Assembly (NCBI GenBank): GCA_028688225.1
Contig: JAQTYQ010000032.1
Span: 1-35,352, forward strand
DNA: 35,352 nucleotides
Reading direction: 5' to 3'
From: Opitutaceae bacterium
Lineage (GTDB): Bacteria > Verrucomicrobiota > Verrucomicrobiia > Opitutales > Opitutaceae
The notes under the pieces are model-generated. The model had not been told where the DNA came from, ran no database searches, and saw nothing but the letters and a program-made list of their open reading frames with translations. Made by a program: the position numbers and the translations under genes. Shown in pieces: positions 24,523 through 32,161 of the stretch. Positions within the stretch are counted from its first letter, which is position 1; each line of letters begins with the position of its first letter.

Positions 24523-25932
24523 TTAGGTGGCGCCGAGCCGGTTGACGACTTGTTCAAGCAGGCCGTCGATCACGTTGATGAAACGCGACGTGGCCTGGAA
24601 GGATCGCTGGTATTTCATCAGGTCGGTGGTTTCCTCGTCGAGGCTCACGCCGCTGACACTGTCGCGCTGCGAGCGCACGAGGTTTTCGACGGCGGTCTGG
24701 TTGTCGACGCGGGCATTGAGGCCCGACAGGACCTGGCCGAAGTCGCTGATCGCGCCGGAGTAGAACTGGATGAAGGTGCCGTCGAACGCGTCGCCGGCCG
24801 CGGTGGAAAAGGATTTGCTCGCCAGGTTGGCGACGGCGAGGGCGACGGTGTTGTCGCCGGCGTTGCCGCCGGCGCTGGCCTTGAGGTTTGCCGTGGTCAG
24901 GCCGGCGGCGAGGACGATGGTGCCGGCGGTGGTGCCGCCGGCGACGAAGAAGTCACCGGTCGCCCCACCGGGATTGTAGGCGGCATTGACGGAGGTGACG
25001 AGCTGGCCGGCGAGGGCGTCCAAGTTGGAGCGCAGGGTCTGGATTGCGCCATCCCGGGCGTCGAGGGCGCCTTTGACCGAGCCGGAGGCAAGCGCCAGGG
25101 CCGTGCCTCCCGCCGTGAGACTGGCGCCGTTGAAGACGACCGCGTTATTTACCACGGTGTTGTCGAGCAGGACGACGTCGTTGCCGCCCGTGTCCTGGGC
25201 CACGATTTGGATCTGACCGTAGCCGTTGGTGGCGGGACGGGTTTCGAAGGACAGCTTGGCGGCGAGTTGCTCGATGGCCTGCTGGCGCTGGTCGCGGAGG
25301 TCGACCGCGGAGCCGGGCTGGTTGCCCTCGAAGCGGGCGATCTGGCCGTTCAGGGTGGCGATGGTGTTGAGCAGGGTGTTAACGTCGCTCGTATCGCTTT
25401 GGATCTGGGCGTTCAGGTCGGCCTGGACCTGGGTGAGGTTGGCGTCGGTCTGCCGGAAGGTATCGGTGAGGATGGCGGCGTTCTGCAGCAAGGTCTGCCG
25501 CTCGCCGACGTCGGTCGGGCTGGCGGCGAGGCTTTGGAACGAATCGAAGAAGCTGGCCAGCTGGGCGGAGAGCCCCGAGTTGGAGCCGGTGGCGATGTCG
25601 CTGCCACTGGTGGCGGCGACACTTTCGCCGAGCCCGGCTTGGGCCCGCTGCAGCGCCTCCTGCTCGGTTTGCAGGGCGTTGCGGATCGAGCTCTCCTTCG
25701 CCACCTGCTGGTCGAGGAAGGCGTCACGGATCTGGGCGACGGATTTGGCCGCCAGGTCGAAGCTCACCGCGCCGATGGAGGTCTGGACCAGGCCGCCGGT
25801 GCCAAAGACCACCCGCTCGCGGGCGTAGTCGGCGTTATTGACGTTGGCGAGATTCTTGCCGGCGATCTGGATCGCATAACTCTGGGCGTTGAGGGCGGTG
25901 GCGCCGCTGGAGAGGCTGCTGAAAAGGGACAT
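24523..25932 (-). CDS. flgK: Flagellar hook-associated protein FlgK
   Basis: A 469-residue hook-associated protein (HAP1), the first ring at the hook-filament junction. The N-terminal rod/hook motif is present (LNAQSYAIQIAGKNLANVNN) followed by ADYARERVVF, where most FlgKs have GYSRQ. The middle carries family segments (TRPATNGYGQIQIVAQ, LDALAGQLVTSVNAAYN) and the C-terminus is typical: SGVSLDEETTDLMKYQRSFQ and SRFINVIDGLLEQVVNRLG. Length is slightly short (family about 450-650). The gap to flgN upstream is 53 bases, one of the larger ones in the operon, with a GGT-AAAAAA-ACC repeat, but no clear promoter. Confidence 0.96.
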   Translation of the reverse strand: MSLFSSLSSGATALNAQSYAIQIAGKNLANVNNADYARERVVFGTGGLVQTSIGAVSFDLAAKSVAQIRDAFLDQQVAKESSIRNALQTEQEALQRAQAGLGESVAATSGSDIATGSNSGLSAQLASFFDSFQSLAASPTDVGERQTLLQNAAILTDTFRQTDANLTQVQADLNAQIQSDTSDVNTLLNTIATLNGQIARFEGNQPGSAVDLRDQRQQAIEQLAAKLSFETRPATNGYGQIQIVAQDTGGNDVVLLDNTVVNNAVVFNGASLTAGGTALALASGSVKGALDARDGAIQTLRSNLDALAGQLVTSVNAAYNPGGATGDFFVAGGTTAGTIVLAAGLTTANLKASAGGNAGDNTVALAVANLASKSFSTAAGDAFDGTFIQFYSGAISDFGQVLSGLNARVDNQTAVENLVRSQRDSVSGVSLDEETTDLMKYQRSFQATSRFINVIDGLLEQVVNRLGAT

Positions 25933-25985
25933 GGAGCAGGGGCTGGCTTGATGGTTTTTTTACCCGATGGATCGCCGGAACCGCG

Positions 25986-26486
25986 TCAACCCGCGGTCTG
26001 GCGGGCCGGCGGAGGCGCGGCCGCCGTGGCCAGCGCGACGCGGCCTTGCGCCGAGTACGTCTGGGTGAAGGCGCCGGGGTAGAACTGGCGGAGCAGGTCC
26101 TGCTGCAGCTCGACCAGGCGCGACAGCAGCAGGTGGTCCTGCCGGGCGACCCGGCGCACGCGGCGGATGAGATGGTTGACCTCGGCGATCAGCGCCTCGA
26201 GGAGCGGCCGCGCCTCGCCTTCGATGCAGGGCAGCAGGGACCGCAAGCTGGCTTCGGCGTTCCGGCCGCGGGCGACGGCAAACGCGCTGACGCACTGCTC
26301 CCGCTCGCGGCGGGCGCGCTCGGCCGCGCGGGTGGCGTCCGCGATGGCGTCGATCAGGCGCAGGAGGCACGCGGCATCGCGGCGGAAGACACACGCCTGC
26401 TGCTCTTCAAACAGAAGCAACAGGCCGCCGTAGGCCTGGACTTCGCGGCGCAAGTGTTCGGCGAGGTGTTCCCAGGTGATCGTCAT
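25986..26486 (-). CDS. flgN: FlgN-like flagellar export chaperone
   Basis: A 166-residue, mostly helical cytoplasmic protein, rich in Arg, Leu and Glu, consistent with FlgN, the export chaperone of FlgK and FlgL. Visible: ITWEHLAEHLRREVQAYGGL, EEQQACVFRRDAACLLRLID, LLEALIAEVNHLIRRVRRVA and QDHLLLSRLVELQQDLL, the long two-helix pattern of the family. FlgN proteins are poorly conserved, so the call rests on fold pattern plus position directly before flgK, which is diagnostic. The start overlaps the flgJ stop by four bases. The last 25 residues are Ala/Pro-rich and probably disordered; in FlgN this end binds the client. Confidence 0.78.
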   Translation of the reverse strand: MTITWEHLAEHLRREVQAYGGLLLLFEEQQACVFRRDAACLLRLIDAIADATRAAERARREREQCVSAFAVARGRNAEASLRSLLPCIEGEARPLLEALIAEVNHLIRRVRRVARQDHLLLSRLVELQQDLLRQFYPGAFTQTYSAQGRVALATAAAPPPARQTAG

Positions 26487-26836
26487 GATGAGGCAGGGGT
26501 GGGCGCTCCCGCGTCGGCGGAAACAGGGGTGGTGGGGGCCGCCGGGGCGGATTCGCCCGGCGGCGTGAACTGGCGCTCCAGCAGACGGGCAAAACCGAAC
26601 CCGCCGCCGGCGCTGAGCTTCTGGGCAAGCGCATCCGTCAGCATGTAGCCGTAAATGTCCGCCCCGGCGCCGGGCAGGGCTTGCAGGGTGGGACCGAGCA
26701 GTTGCCGCAGGAGGATCGCTTCAAACTGTTGCGCGACCGCGCGGCGTTGCTCGGCCGGAGGCATCTGGCGCACCGCCGCGGCGAAGCGCGGCGAGCCGGC
26801 GGAAAACGGGAGCGGGGTGACGGCGGAGACGGACAT
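26483..26836 (-). CDS. flgJ: Rod-binding protein FlgJ, N-terminal domain only
   Basis: A 117-residue protein matching the N-terminal rod-binding/rod-cap domain of FlgJ: QQFEAILLRQLLGPTLQALP, then GADIYGYMLTDALAQKLSAG and GFGFARLLERQF. This domain caps the growing rod. The C-terminal peptidoglycan hydrolase domain of enterobacterial FlgJ is absent, as in many other phyla, so a separate enzyme must open the wall. The tail is Pro/Ala-rich. It starts two bases after flgI and overlaps flgN by ATGA. A much longer frame extends upstream antisense to nothing and overlaps flgI; the start at 26836 is set by the domain. Confidence 0.9.
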   Translation of the reverse strand: MSVSAVTPLPFSAGSPRFAAAVRQMPPAEQRRAVAQQFEAILLRQLLGPTLQALPGAGADIYGYMLTDALAQKLSAGGGFGFARLLERQFTPPGESAPAAPTTPVSADAGAPTPASS

Positions 26837-26838
26837 GG

Positions 26839-27942
26839 TCAATTGATGATCAGCTCGGCCTGGAGGGCGCCGGAGCGCTTGAGCGTCTGGAAAATCGCGG
26901 TCATCTCGCGGGTGGAGACGCCGAGGGCGTTGAGCGCGGTGGCCAGCCGGTCGATGGTCGGATAGTTGTCGACGACCGTGAAGCCGCCCTTGACCTCGTC
27001 GACCGTCGTGTCGGTGCCACGCACGACCGCCGTCTGTCCGCCCCGGCTGAAGGCATTGGGCTGGCTGACGCCGAGCGAGGAGGTGACGGTGATGGTGAGC
27101 GAGCCGTGGCTGACCGCGACCTGGGAGACGCGGACGGTCGAGGTCGCGACAATCGTGCCGGTCCGCTCGTTGATCACGACCCGGGCCACGGAGTCGGGGG
27201 TGACGTCGATGGCGCCGAGGGCCGCCATGAATTCGACGGGATAGTTTTGAAATTGCGCGGGCACGCGGACGGCGACCGTGGCGGCATCGCCTGCCTCGCC
27301 GGCGCCGGGATAAACCGCATTGATGGCGGCGGCCACGCGGGCGGCCGACGTGAAATCCGGGTTGCGCAGCAGCAGGTGCAGGCGCTGCTGGGTCACGAAC
27401 ACGGCGGGGACCTCCCGCTCGACGATGGCGCCGTTGCTGATGGTGCCGACCGTGGGGTGGTTCTTCTGCACGGTGGCGCCCCCGGGGCCTCCCGTGCCGC
27501 CGAGAAAGCCGCCGACCGCGACTGGTCCCTGCGCCACGGCGTAGACCCGGCCGTCGGCCCCCATCAGGGGAGTCTGCAGGAGCACGCCGCCCTGCAGGCT
27601 TTTGGCGTCGCCCAGCGACGCGACCGCGACGTCGATGCGGGCCCCGGGACGCAGGAACGCCGCGATGTCGGCGGTGATCATGACCGCCGCGGCGTTCTTG
27701 ACCTTGACCTGATCGGAGGGGACGGAGAGGCCGAAGCGTTGCAGGACATTGGCGACGCTGCGAAGCGTGGTGGCGGCATTGCTGTCGCCATCGCCGGCCA
27801 GGCCGACGACGAGGCCGTAGCCGACCAGCTGATTCTCCCGCCCGCCCTCCAGCATCGTGATGTCCTTGATCCGCTCGGCCCGGGCGGGCCGGGAGCCGAG
27901 CAGTACCGCGCCGGCGAGGACGGCGCAAGTCAGTGAATACAT
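26839..27942 (-). CDS. flgI: Flagellar P-ring protein FlgI
   Basis: A 367-residue periplasmic protein that forms the P-ring in the peptidoglycan around the rod. The Sec signal MYSLTCAVLAGAVLLGSRPARA is followed by the strongly conserved start ERIKDITMLEGGRENQLVGY and GLVVGLAGDGDSN. Other family blocks are VKNAAAVMITADIAAFLRPG, RIDVAVASLGDAKSLQGGVL, GGTVQK-like KNHPTVGTISNGAIVEREVP and VVDNYPTIDRLATALNALGV. Length is typical. The start is debatable: AGGAGG is 13 bases before this ATG but only 4 before an in-frame GTG at 27951, which would add MTR. Both give a working signal peptide. It follows flgH by 22 bases. Confidence 0.97.
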   Translation of the reverse strand: MYSLTCAVLAGAVLLGSRPARAERIKDITMLEGGRENQLVGYGLVVGLAGDGDSNAATTLRSVANVLQRFGLSVPSDQVKVKNAAAVMITADIAAFLRPGARIDVAVASLGDAKSLQGGVLLQTPLMGADGRVYAVAQGPVAVGGFLGGTGGPGGATVQKNHPTVGTISNGAIVEREVPAVFVTQQRLHLLLRNPDFTSAARVAAAINAVYPGAGEAGDAATVAVRVPAQFQNYPVEFMAALGAIDVTPDSVARVVINERTGTIVATSTVRVSQVAVSHGSLTITVTSSLGVSQPNAFSRGGQTAVVRGTDTTVDEVKGGFTVVDNYPTIDRLATALNALGVSTREMTAIFQTLKRSGALQAELIIN

Positions 27943-27964
27943 CCGTGTCACGAAACCTCCTGGG

Positions 27965-28594
27965 TCAGAACGGGCGAAGCTTCTCGTATAGTTTGCTGAG
28001 CCAGCCGCGCTTTTGCGCATCGGTGAGCGAGCCTTCGCTGAAGAACTCGACGCGCGCATCGGCAATATTGGCCGAAAGGACGGTGTTGTCGGGGGTGATG
28101 TCGTCGGGGCGGACGATGCCGTGGAGGACGACGTACTGCGTCTCGTCGGCAAACGTGACCAGTCGTGCACCCTCGATGACCAGATTGCCGTTCGACAGCA
28201 CATCGGCCACGAGGACGGCGGCACGCGCGGAAAGACTCTGGGTGTTGTTGACCTCGCCGCCGCCGGTGAAGTCGGATTTGCCGGCGATGTCGACTGCGGG
28301 CAGCTCGCCGCCATGGGTGCCGAGCTTGCTGGCGGCGGTGCTGAACAGGAAGCGGTTGACGGTGTCCTGCAGCGAGGAGGAGCGGCTGTCCTTGCGCTGC
28401 TGGGACGATTGCGCGACCGCGTTTTCAGCCACCACGATGGTCAGGATGTCGCCGGCGAGGGCCGCCTTGCGGTCGGCGCACAGGCCGTGCTCGTTGTTGC
28501 GCCCCGAACCGGTCCACAAAGATTGAGCCCGCAGGCCGGCGGTCAGGCCGGCCAGAAGGGGCAGAAGGAGCAAAAGACGGACGGCAGCGGGCAT
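27965..28594 (-). CDS. flgH: Flagellar L-ring protein FlgH without lipobox
   Basis: A 209-residue L-ring protein, which forms the outer-membrane ring around the flagellar rod. The family core is clear: ALAGDILTIVVAENAVAQSS, VNNTQSLSARAAVLVADVLS, GNLVIEGARLVTFADETQYV and the ending VLHGIVRPDDITPDNTVLSA, then ADARVEFFSEGSL. FlgH is normally a lipoprotein with a Cys right after the signal. Here the signal (MPAAVRLLLLLPLLAGLTAG) ends in LRA-QS with no Cys; the only Cys is far downstream in HGLCADR. The protein therefore appears to be processed by signal peptidase I and not lipidated. It sits 13 bases after flgA. Confidence 0.95.
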   Translation of the reverse strand: MPAAVRLLLLLPLLAGLTAGLRAQSLWTGSGRNNEHGLCADRKAALAGDILTIVVAENAVAQSSQQRKDSRSSSLQDTVNRFLFSTAASKLGTHGGELPAVDIAGKSDFTGGGEVNNTQSLSARAAVLVADVLSNGNLVIEGARLVTFADETQYVVLHGIVRPDDITPDNTVLSANIADARVEFFSEGSLTDAQKRGWLSKLYEKLRPF

Positions 28595-28607
28595 GGCGGA
28601 GAGTGGC

Positions 28608-29339
28608 CTAAAAGCTCACCTGGAGGCGGCCTTCATCCACCACCACGGCGGTGAATTCCTTCCTCGATTCGGGATTTCGCACCAGGACGGCGTCGCCGCG
28701 GCCGCCGTTTTGCATGGCAAGGGCCTTGAGCGTGACGGTCAGCGCCCCGTCGGTGGCGCGCACATCGACGGTTTCGCCCTTGTGCACGAGCGGCCGCCGC
28801 GTCAGGTCGCGCCATACGAGGGTGCGGCCGGCGGGCACGGGCCGGGAGAAGACATACTCATTGCCCCCGGTGGAGGCGGGCAGGGCGTCGCGGTCGCGCA
28901 GCAGGTCGGCGCGCCGCACGTCGAGGGCCGCGGGATTGAACGGCTGGCCGGCGTCGGCGGGATCGCGGGCCTGCCAGACGTCGGCCCAGAGCTGGGCCTG
29001 AAGAACGAGGGGGAAATCGAGGAGCGGTGCGCCGCCGGCCTCCAACCGGCAGCGCACCAGCATCGACGACGCAGGCGCCGATGGAAATTCGGTGATGACC
29101 AGCCGTGCGGGAGCGCCGGCGCGGGCGGCCGGCGGAGTCCAGGGCCGCGACAGATCGAGCCGCAGGTCGCCGGCCAGATGGAAGTAGTCCTGGAGCTGGC
29201 GGGACAAGTCCGCCAACAGGACCTCCCGGCTGAGGGCGGGGCCGGCCGGCGCTTTCGCCGCCTGGGCGCAAAGCCGGGGGCCGGCGGCCGCGAGCGCCGC
29301 GACGAGCAGGGACCAAAGCAGGGATCGGAACGAGGGCAT
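28608..29339 (-). CDS. flgA: Flagellar P-ring assembly chaperone FlgA
   Basis: A 243-residue periplasmic chaperone for FlgI P-ring assembly. A Sec signal (LLWSLLVAALAAAGPRLCAQ) precedes a divergent N-terminal part and the C-terminal SAF-type domain (about 130-243) with the family pattern FNPAALDVRRADLLRDRDAL, FSRPVPAGRTLVWRDLTRRP, LVHKGETVDVRATDGALTVT and GRGDAVLVRNPESRKEF, ending AVVVDEGRLQVSF. Length is usual for FlgA (about 220-240). It lies between flgG and flgH, 5 bases after flgG, the normal order. No Shine-Dalgarno; the bases before ATG are CTGAGTCCC. Confidence 0.93.
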   Translation of the reverse strand: MPSFRSLLWSLLVAALAAAGPRLCAQAAKAPAGPALSREVLLADLSRQLQDYFHLAGDLRLDLSRPWTPPAARAGAPARLVITEFPSAPASSMLVRCRLEAGGAPLLDFPLVLQAQLWADVWQARDPADAGQPFNPAALDVRRADLLRDRDALPASTGGNEYVFSRPVPAGRTLVWRDLTRRPLVHKGETVDVRATDGALTVTLKALAMQNGGRGDAVLVRNPESRKEFTAVVVDEGRLQVSF

Positions 29340-29344
29340 GGGAC

Positions 29345-30127
29345 TCAGCGTTTCAGTTGGGCGACGTTCTGCAGCATTTCGTCGGAGGCCTGGATCGACT
29401 TGGAATTGATCTCATAGGCCCGCTGGGCCACGATGAGGTTCACCATTTCCTCGACCAGGTTGACGTTCGAGGATTCGAGGTAGCCCTGCATGACGGTGCC
29501 GAAGCCCTGCTCGCCGGGATTACCGGTTTCGGGCGTGCCGCTGGCAGGGCTTTCCTCGTAGAGGTTCCCGCCCAGGCTGCGCAGGCCGCCCGGGTTGGCG
29601 AAGCGCGTCATGGTGAGCCGGAAAGTTTGCGAGCCGCTGGCGGTCTGGAGGGTGACCTCGCCGGTCGGGGCCACGTTGATTGAGGTGGTGCCGGGCGGGA
29701 TGGTCTGAAAACCGCTGAGGACGGGCAGTCCGTCGCTCGTGACCACCTGGCCGTTGGCGTTGAGCTTGAACGAGCCGTCGCGGGTGTAGGCGATGGTGCC
29801 GTCCGGGCGCTGGATTTCGTAGAAACCGTCGCCTTGGATGGCCAGGTCGAGCTGTCCGCCGGTGGAGGTGAGCTGACCTTGGGTGAACACCTTGGTCGTG
29901 GAGGCGACGCGCGAGCCGTTGCCGACTTCGATGCCGGTGGGCACCACGTTGCCGCCGCCCGAATCGGTGCCCACGCCGCGCGGCTTCTGGTAGAGCAGGT
30001 CCTGAAACCCGATCTTGCTGCGCTTGAAGCCGGGGGTGTTCACGTTCGCCAGATTGTTGGCGATCGTATCGAGGTTCATCTGCTGGGCTTCCATGCCCGT
30101 GGCGGCGGAGTAGAGGGAGAGGTTCAT
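29345..30127 (-). CDS. flgG: Distal rod protein FlgG
   Basis: A 260-residue distal rod subunit. The N-terminal rod motif is intact (MNLDTIANNLANVNTPGFKR), followed by the FlgG-specific SKIGFQDLLYQKPRGVGTDS. The core includes FTQGQLTSTGGQLDLAIQGD, GFYEIQRPDGTIAYTRDGSF and the C-terminal LESSNVNLVEEMVNLIVAQR, AYEINSKSIQASDEMLQ. Length 260 is the family norm. It follows flgF by 9 bases. The ATG has no Shine-Dalgarno (TGACCCCGCACC before it). Confidence 0.98.
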   Translation of the reverse strand: MNLSLYSAATGMEAQQMNLDTIANNLANVNTPGFKRSKIGFQDLLYQKPRGVGTDSGGGNVVPTGIEVGNGSRVASTTKVFTQGQLTSTGGQLDLAIQGDGFYEIQRPDGTIAYTRDGSFKLNANGQVVTSDGLPVLSGFQTIPPGTTSINVAPTGEVTLQTASGSQTFRLTMTRFANPGGLRSLGGNLYEESPASGTPETGNPGEQGFGTVMQGYLESSNVNLVEEMVNLIVAQRAYEINSKSIQASDEMLQNVAQLKR

Positions 30128-30136
30128 GGTGCGGGG

Positions 30137-30886
30137 TCAGCCCAAGGCCTGGAGCACCTTTTCGAGGAGCTCGTCGCGCGACGTGATGAGTTTCTGGTTG
30201 GCTTCGTAGGCCCGGGACACGGTCACCAAGTCGGCCATCTCGTGCAACGGGGTGGAATTGCTTTCCTCGAGATAGCCCTGCATCAGCTCGGGTTTGGTCA
30301 CGGGCACCGGCGCCATGCCGGCGCCGGACACGTAGAGGCCGCCGGAGAGCGGCGTGAGCAGCTCGGGGTAGGCGAAGCGCTGGATCGAAAGCCGGCCGAG
30401 CGGGGTATCGCCCTGGACGACGGTGCCGTCGCTGTTGATGACGATCTTGCCCAGGCCGGGCATGACCTGGAGCGGCGTGCCGGCTTCCGTGAGCAGCTCG
30501 TGCCCCTGGGTCGTCACGACGATGCGGTCGGCGCGGGTCTGGAACTCGCCGTTGCGGGTGTAGGCGCGGGTCCCGTCGGGCATCTTGACCTCGAAGAAAC
30601 CGTCGCCCTGGATGGCGATGTCGAGATCGTTGCCGGTGGGCCTGGTTTCCCCCTGGCGGAAACTGATGGCGGTCAGGGCGACCGGAAAAATGGACGGCTG
30701 GCTGTCGTTATCACCCGCGTTGGTGCCGGACCGCGACTGCAGTGCACCGCTCTGTACGCTTGCGAAATAAGTGGCGCGCTTCTTATAGGCCGTCACCTCG
30801 CCGGAGGTGATGTTCTGGGCCACGGCATCCTGCCAGCGCTCAAGCGCGGAGAGTGAGGCTGCGCTTTGGTAGAGGCCGACATTCAT
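30137..30886 (-). CDS. flgF: Proximal rod protein FlgF
   Basis: A 249-residue rod protein, first gene of the operon. It shares the FlgF/FlgG plan: N-terminal helix, LDIAIQGDGFFEVKMPDGTR, YTRNGEFQTRADRIVVTTQG, and the C-terminal LEESNSTPLHEMADLVTVSR, AYEANQKLITSRDELLEKVL. The rod motif usually ANNLAN is here AQNITS followed by GEVTAYKK, a divergent form. The frame opens at a TTG (30892), but I choose the ATG at 30886, which gives the standard N-terminus MNVGLYQSAASL. The predicted sigma-54 start of transcription is only about 5 bases before this ATG, and there is no Shine-Dalgarno, so initiation may be near-leaderless. FlgF rather than FlgG because a clear flgG follows. Confidence 0.93.
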   Translation of the reverse strand: MNVGLYQSAASLSALERWQDAVAQNITSGEVTAYKKRATYFASVQSGALQSRSGTNAGDNDSQPSIFPVALTAISFRQGETRPTGNDLDIAIQGDGFFEVKMPDGTRAYTRNGEFQTRADRIVVTTQGHELLTEAGTPLQVMPGLGKIVINSDGTVVQGDTPLGRLSIQRFAYPELLTPLSGGLYVSGAGMAPVPVTKPELMQGYLEESNSTPLHEMADLVTVSRAYEANQKLITSRDELLEKVLQALG

Positions 30887-30900
30887 GGGCAAGCCAAGAG

Positions 30901-30917
30901 AAGCAACATGGATGCCA
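30901..30917 (-). promoter_or_regulatory. Sigma-54 (-24/-12) promoter of the flgF-fliC operon
   Basis: On the minus strand the sequence TGGCATCCATGTTGCTT matches the sigma-54 consensus TGGCAC-N5-TTGCW except C to T at one place, and GG and GC are exactly 12 bases apart as required. Transcription would start near 30891, five bases before the flgF ATG. It is in the only sizeable gap of the flagellar cluster (30893-31073, 181 bases). Sigma-54 promoters are common for rod/hook genes in other bacteria. Confidence 0.62.
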
Positions 30918-30966
30918 GGTTTGTAACTCGTTTATGTGCAATATGCTAATAATCTCCGCGGGCCTG

Positions 30967-31005
30967 GCGGCAGAATTTGCCTCCCGGACAAGCGGCAGGA
31001 TTTGC
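30967..31005 (-). promoter_or_regulatory. Tandem 14-bp repeats upstream of the sigma-54 element, possible enhancer sites
   Basis: On the minus strand GCAAATCCTGCCGC (31005-30992) and GCAAATTCTGCCGC (30980-30967) are direct repeats with one difference and a 25-base period. They lie about 76-114 bases before the predicted transcription start, the range where NtrC/FleQ/FlrC-type activators bind. No matching activator gene is in the window. Confidence 0.5.
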
Positions 31006-31073
31006 AGGGCGGGAGCGGCCACGCCGATCAATGGCCTGCGCGTGCCGTGACAGACGGCTGACGTAATCCGGGA

Positions 31074-31292
31074 TCAACCCGCGGCCGAATAGAGGCACTC
31101 GATCTCGACGCGTTCGCCACAGGCGCAGGTCACGATCAGGCGAGTGACTCTGTCACCCTGCTTGACGACTTCGACGTTGGGTCCGACGGAATCGGTTTCG
31201 AGAGGCGCGATCCGCAACGCGCCCGCCGGCGGGGATGGCGGCTTGAGCGCCGTCTCGGAGAGTTGCGAGCGTCCATGAAGATAATGTTTCAC
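31074..31292 (-). CDS. Small unknown protein coupled to motB, with Cys-x-Cys motif
   Basis: A 72-residue protein I do not recognise. The first 35 residues are Pro-rich and probably disordered; the second half is compact: NVEVVKQGDRVTRLIVTCAC then GERVEIECLY. Three cysteines (CAC and EC) could hold a metal or a disulfide, though three is an odd number for a zinc site unless it dimerises. There is no signal peptide or membrane segment. The start is GTG, overlapping the motB stop as GTGA, which indicates translational coupling and supports the unusual start codon. It is the last gene of the flhF-motB block; a stator- or flagellum-linked role is inferred from this only. Confidence 0.6.
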   Translation of the reverse strand: MKHYLHGRSQLSETALKPPSPPAGALRIAPLETDSVGPNVEVVKQGDRVTRLIVTCACGERVEIECLYSAAG

Positions 31293-32152
31293 GGGGAGGA
31301 GGGAGGGAGATGGTGGGGGGATGGCGGGGCGGCCGCGGGAGGTGATTCCGTCGGCGGGGCCGAGGCGGTCGTCTCAGGACCGGCAGTGGCCGCGGTCGTG
31401 GGGGGGGTGGGGCGGGCACGGCCTGCGCCCAGACTGAGCGTCACCCGCTGATTGGACTCCGCGTCGGAGGCGAGCAGGGTCAGCGGGCGCGTGTCGGCAT
31501 ATCCCGTGACGCGCTCGATCAAGGCCGGGGAGACGGCGTAATAAGTCAGGGCGCGGCGCGCGGCGTTGGCGCGGTCGGAGGAAAGCTCCCAGGCGCCATA
31601 GCCGGCCTGGGTGAACGGGATGCCGCTGCGCGTATGGCCGTCGATGGTGACGCGGAACTGGTGCCGGTCGATCAGCCAGGCCAGATTCTGCATGACGAAC
31701 TGGCCCCAGTCGGTGAATTCGGCCGTGTTCTCGCGGAAAAGCAACCGCTGCGCGCGGTCGAAGAGCGTGACCCGCAGTCCGTCGCTCGTCACTTGGATGT
31801 CGATCGGCTTGTCCTCCATGGATTCGTCGAGATGGAGCAGGCGGTAGAAATCCTTGGCCAGGCTGTTGAGGAAAGCCAGCTCGACCTGTTTGACGCTGTT
31901 TTGCTCCCGGCTGCTGCCGTCCTCCTGGCCCTGGTCCTTCACCGTTTTGTTGGTGTCGTAGGGCAGGACACCGTTGGTGTTGTTGAGGGCCGATTTGAAG
32001 GGGTTCTGGAAATAGTGCGACGTGGCGATGAGGATCTTCTGGTCCTGGGCCGAGATCCACAGGACCATGAAGAGCGCCATCATCGCGGTGACAAAGTCGG
32101 CATAGGCCACCTTCCAGGCGCCGCCGTGATGGGCATCTTTCTTCCGGGCCAT
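31289..32152 (-). CDS. motB: Flagellar stator protein MotB
   Basis: A 287-residue stator subunit that conducts ions with MotA and anchors to peptidoglycan. The single membrane helix holds the proton-binding Asp19 (WKVAYADFVTAMMALFMVLW). The periplasmic part has an OmpA/MotB C-terminal domain (about 120-235): LLFRENTAEFTDWGQFVMQN, RVTIDGHTRSG, WELSSDRANAARRAL and VTGYADTRPL, with the peptidoglycan-binding Asp and Arg in place. After that comes about 45 residues of Pro/Ala/Thr-rich tail. Length is normal. A strong Shine-Dalgarno (GAGGAGG, spacing about 5) precedes the ATG, unlike most neighbours. It is 9 bases after motA. Confidence 0.96.
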   Translation of the reverse strand: MARKKDAHHGGAWKVAYADFVTAMMALFMVLWISAQDQKILIATSHYFQNPFKSALNNTNGVLPYDTNKTVKDQGQEDGSSREQNSVKQVELAFLNSLAKDFYRLLHLDESMEDKPIDIQVTSDGLRVTLFDRAQRLLFRENTAEFTDWGQFVMQNLAWLIDRHQFRVTIDGHTRSGIPFTQAGYGAWELSSDRANAARRALTYYAVSPALIERVTGYADTRPLTLLASDAESNQRVTLSLGAGRARPTPPTTAATAGPETTASAPPTESPPAAAPPSPHHLPPSSP

Positions 32153-32161
32153 GGCGCCTCC

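Noticed and set aside
24340..26082. 580-codon open frame on the + strand
   Set aside because: Antisense to flgK and flgN; no recognisable domain or start signal.
31016..31049. Possible hairpin (GGCCA...TGGCC) after the small Cys protein gene
   Set aside because: Only five pairs with a long loop and no U-run; too weak to call a terminator.
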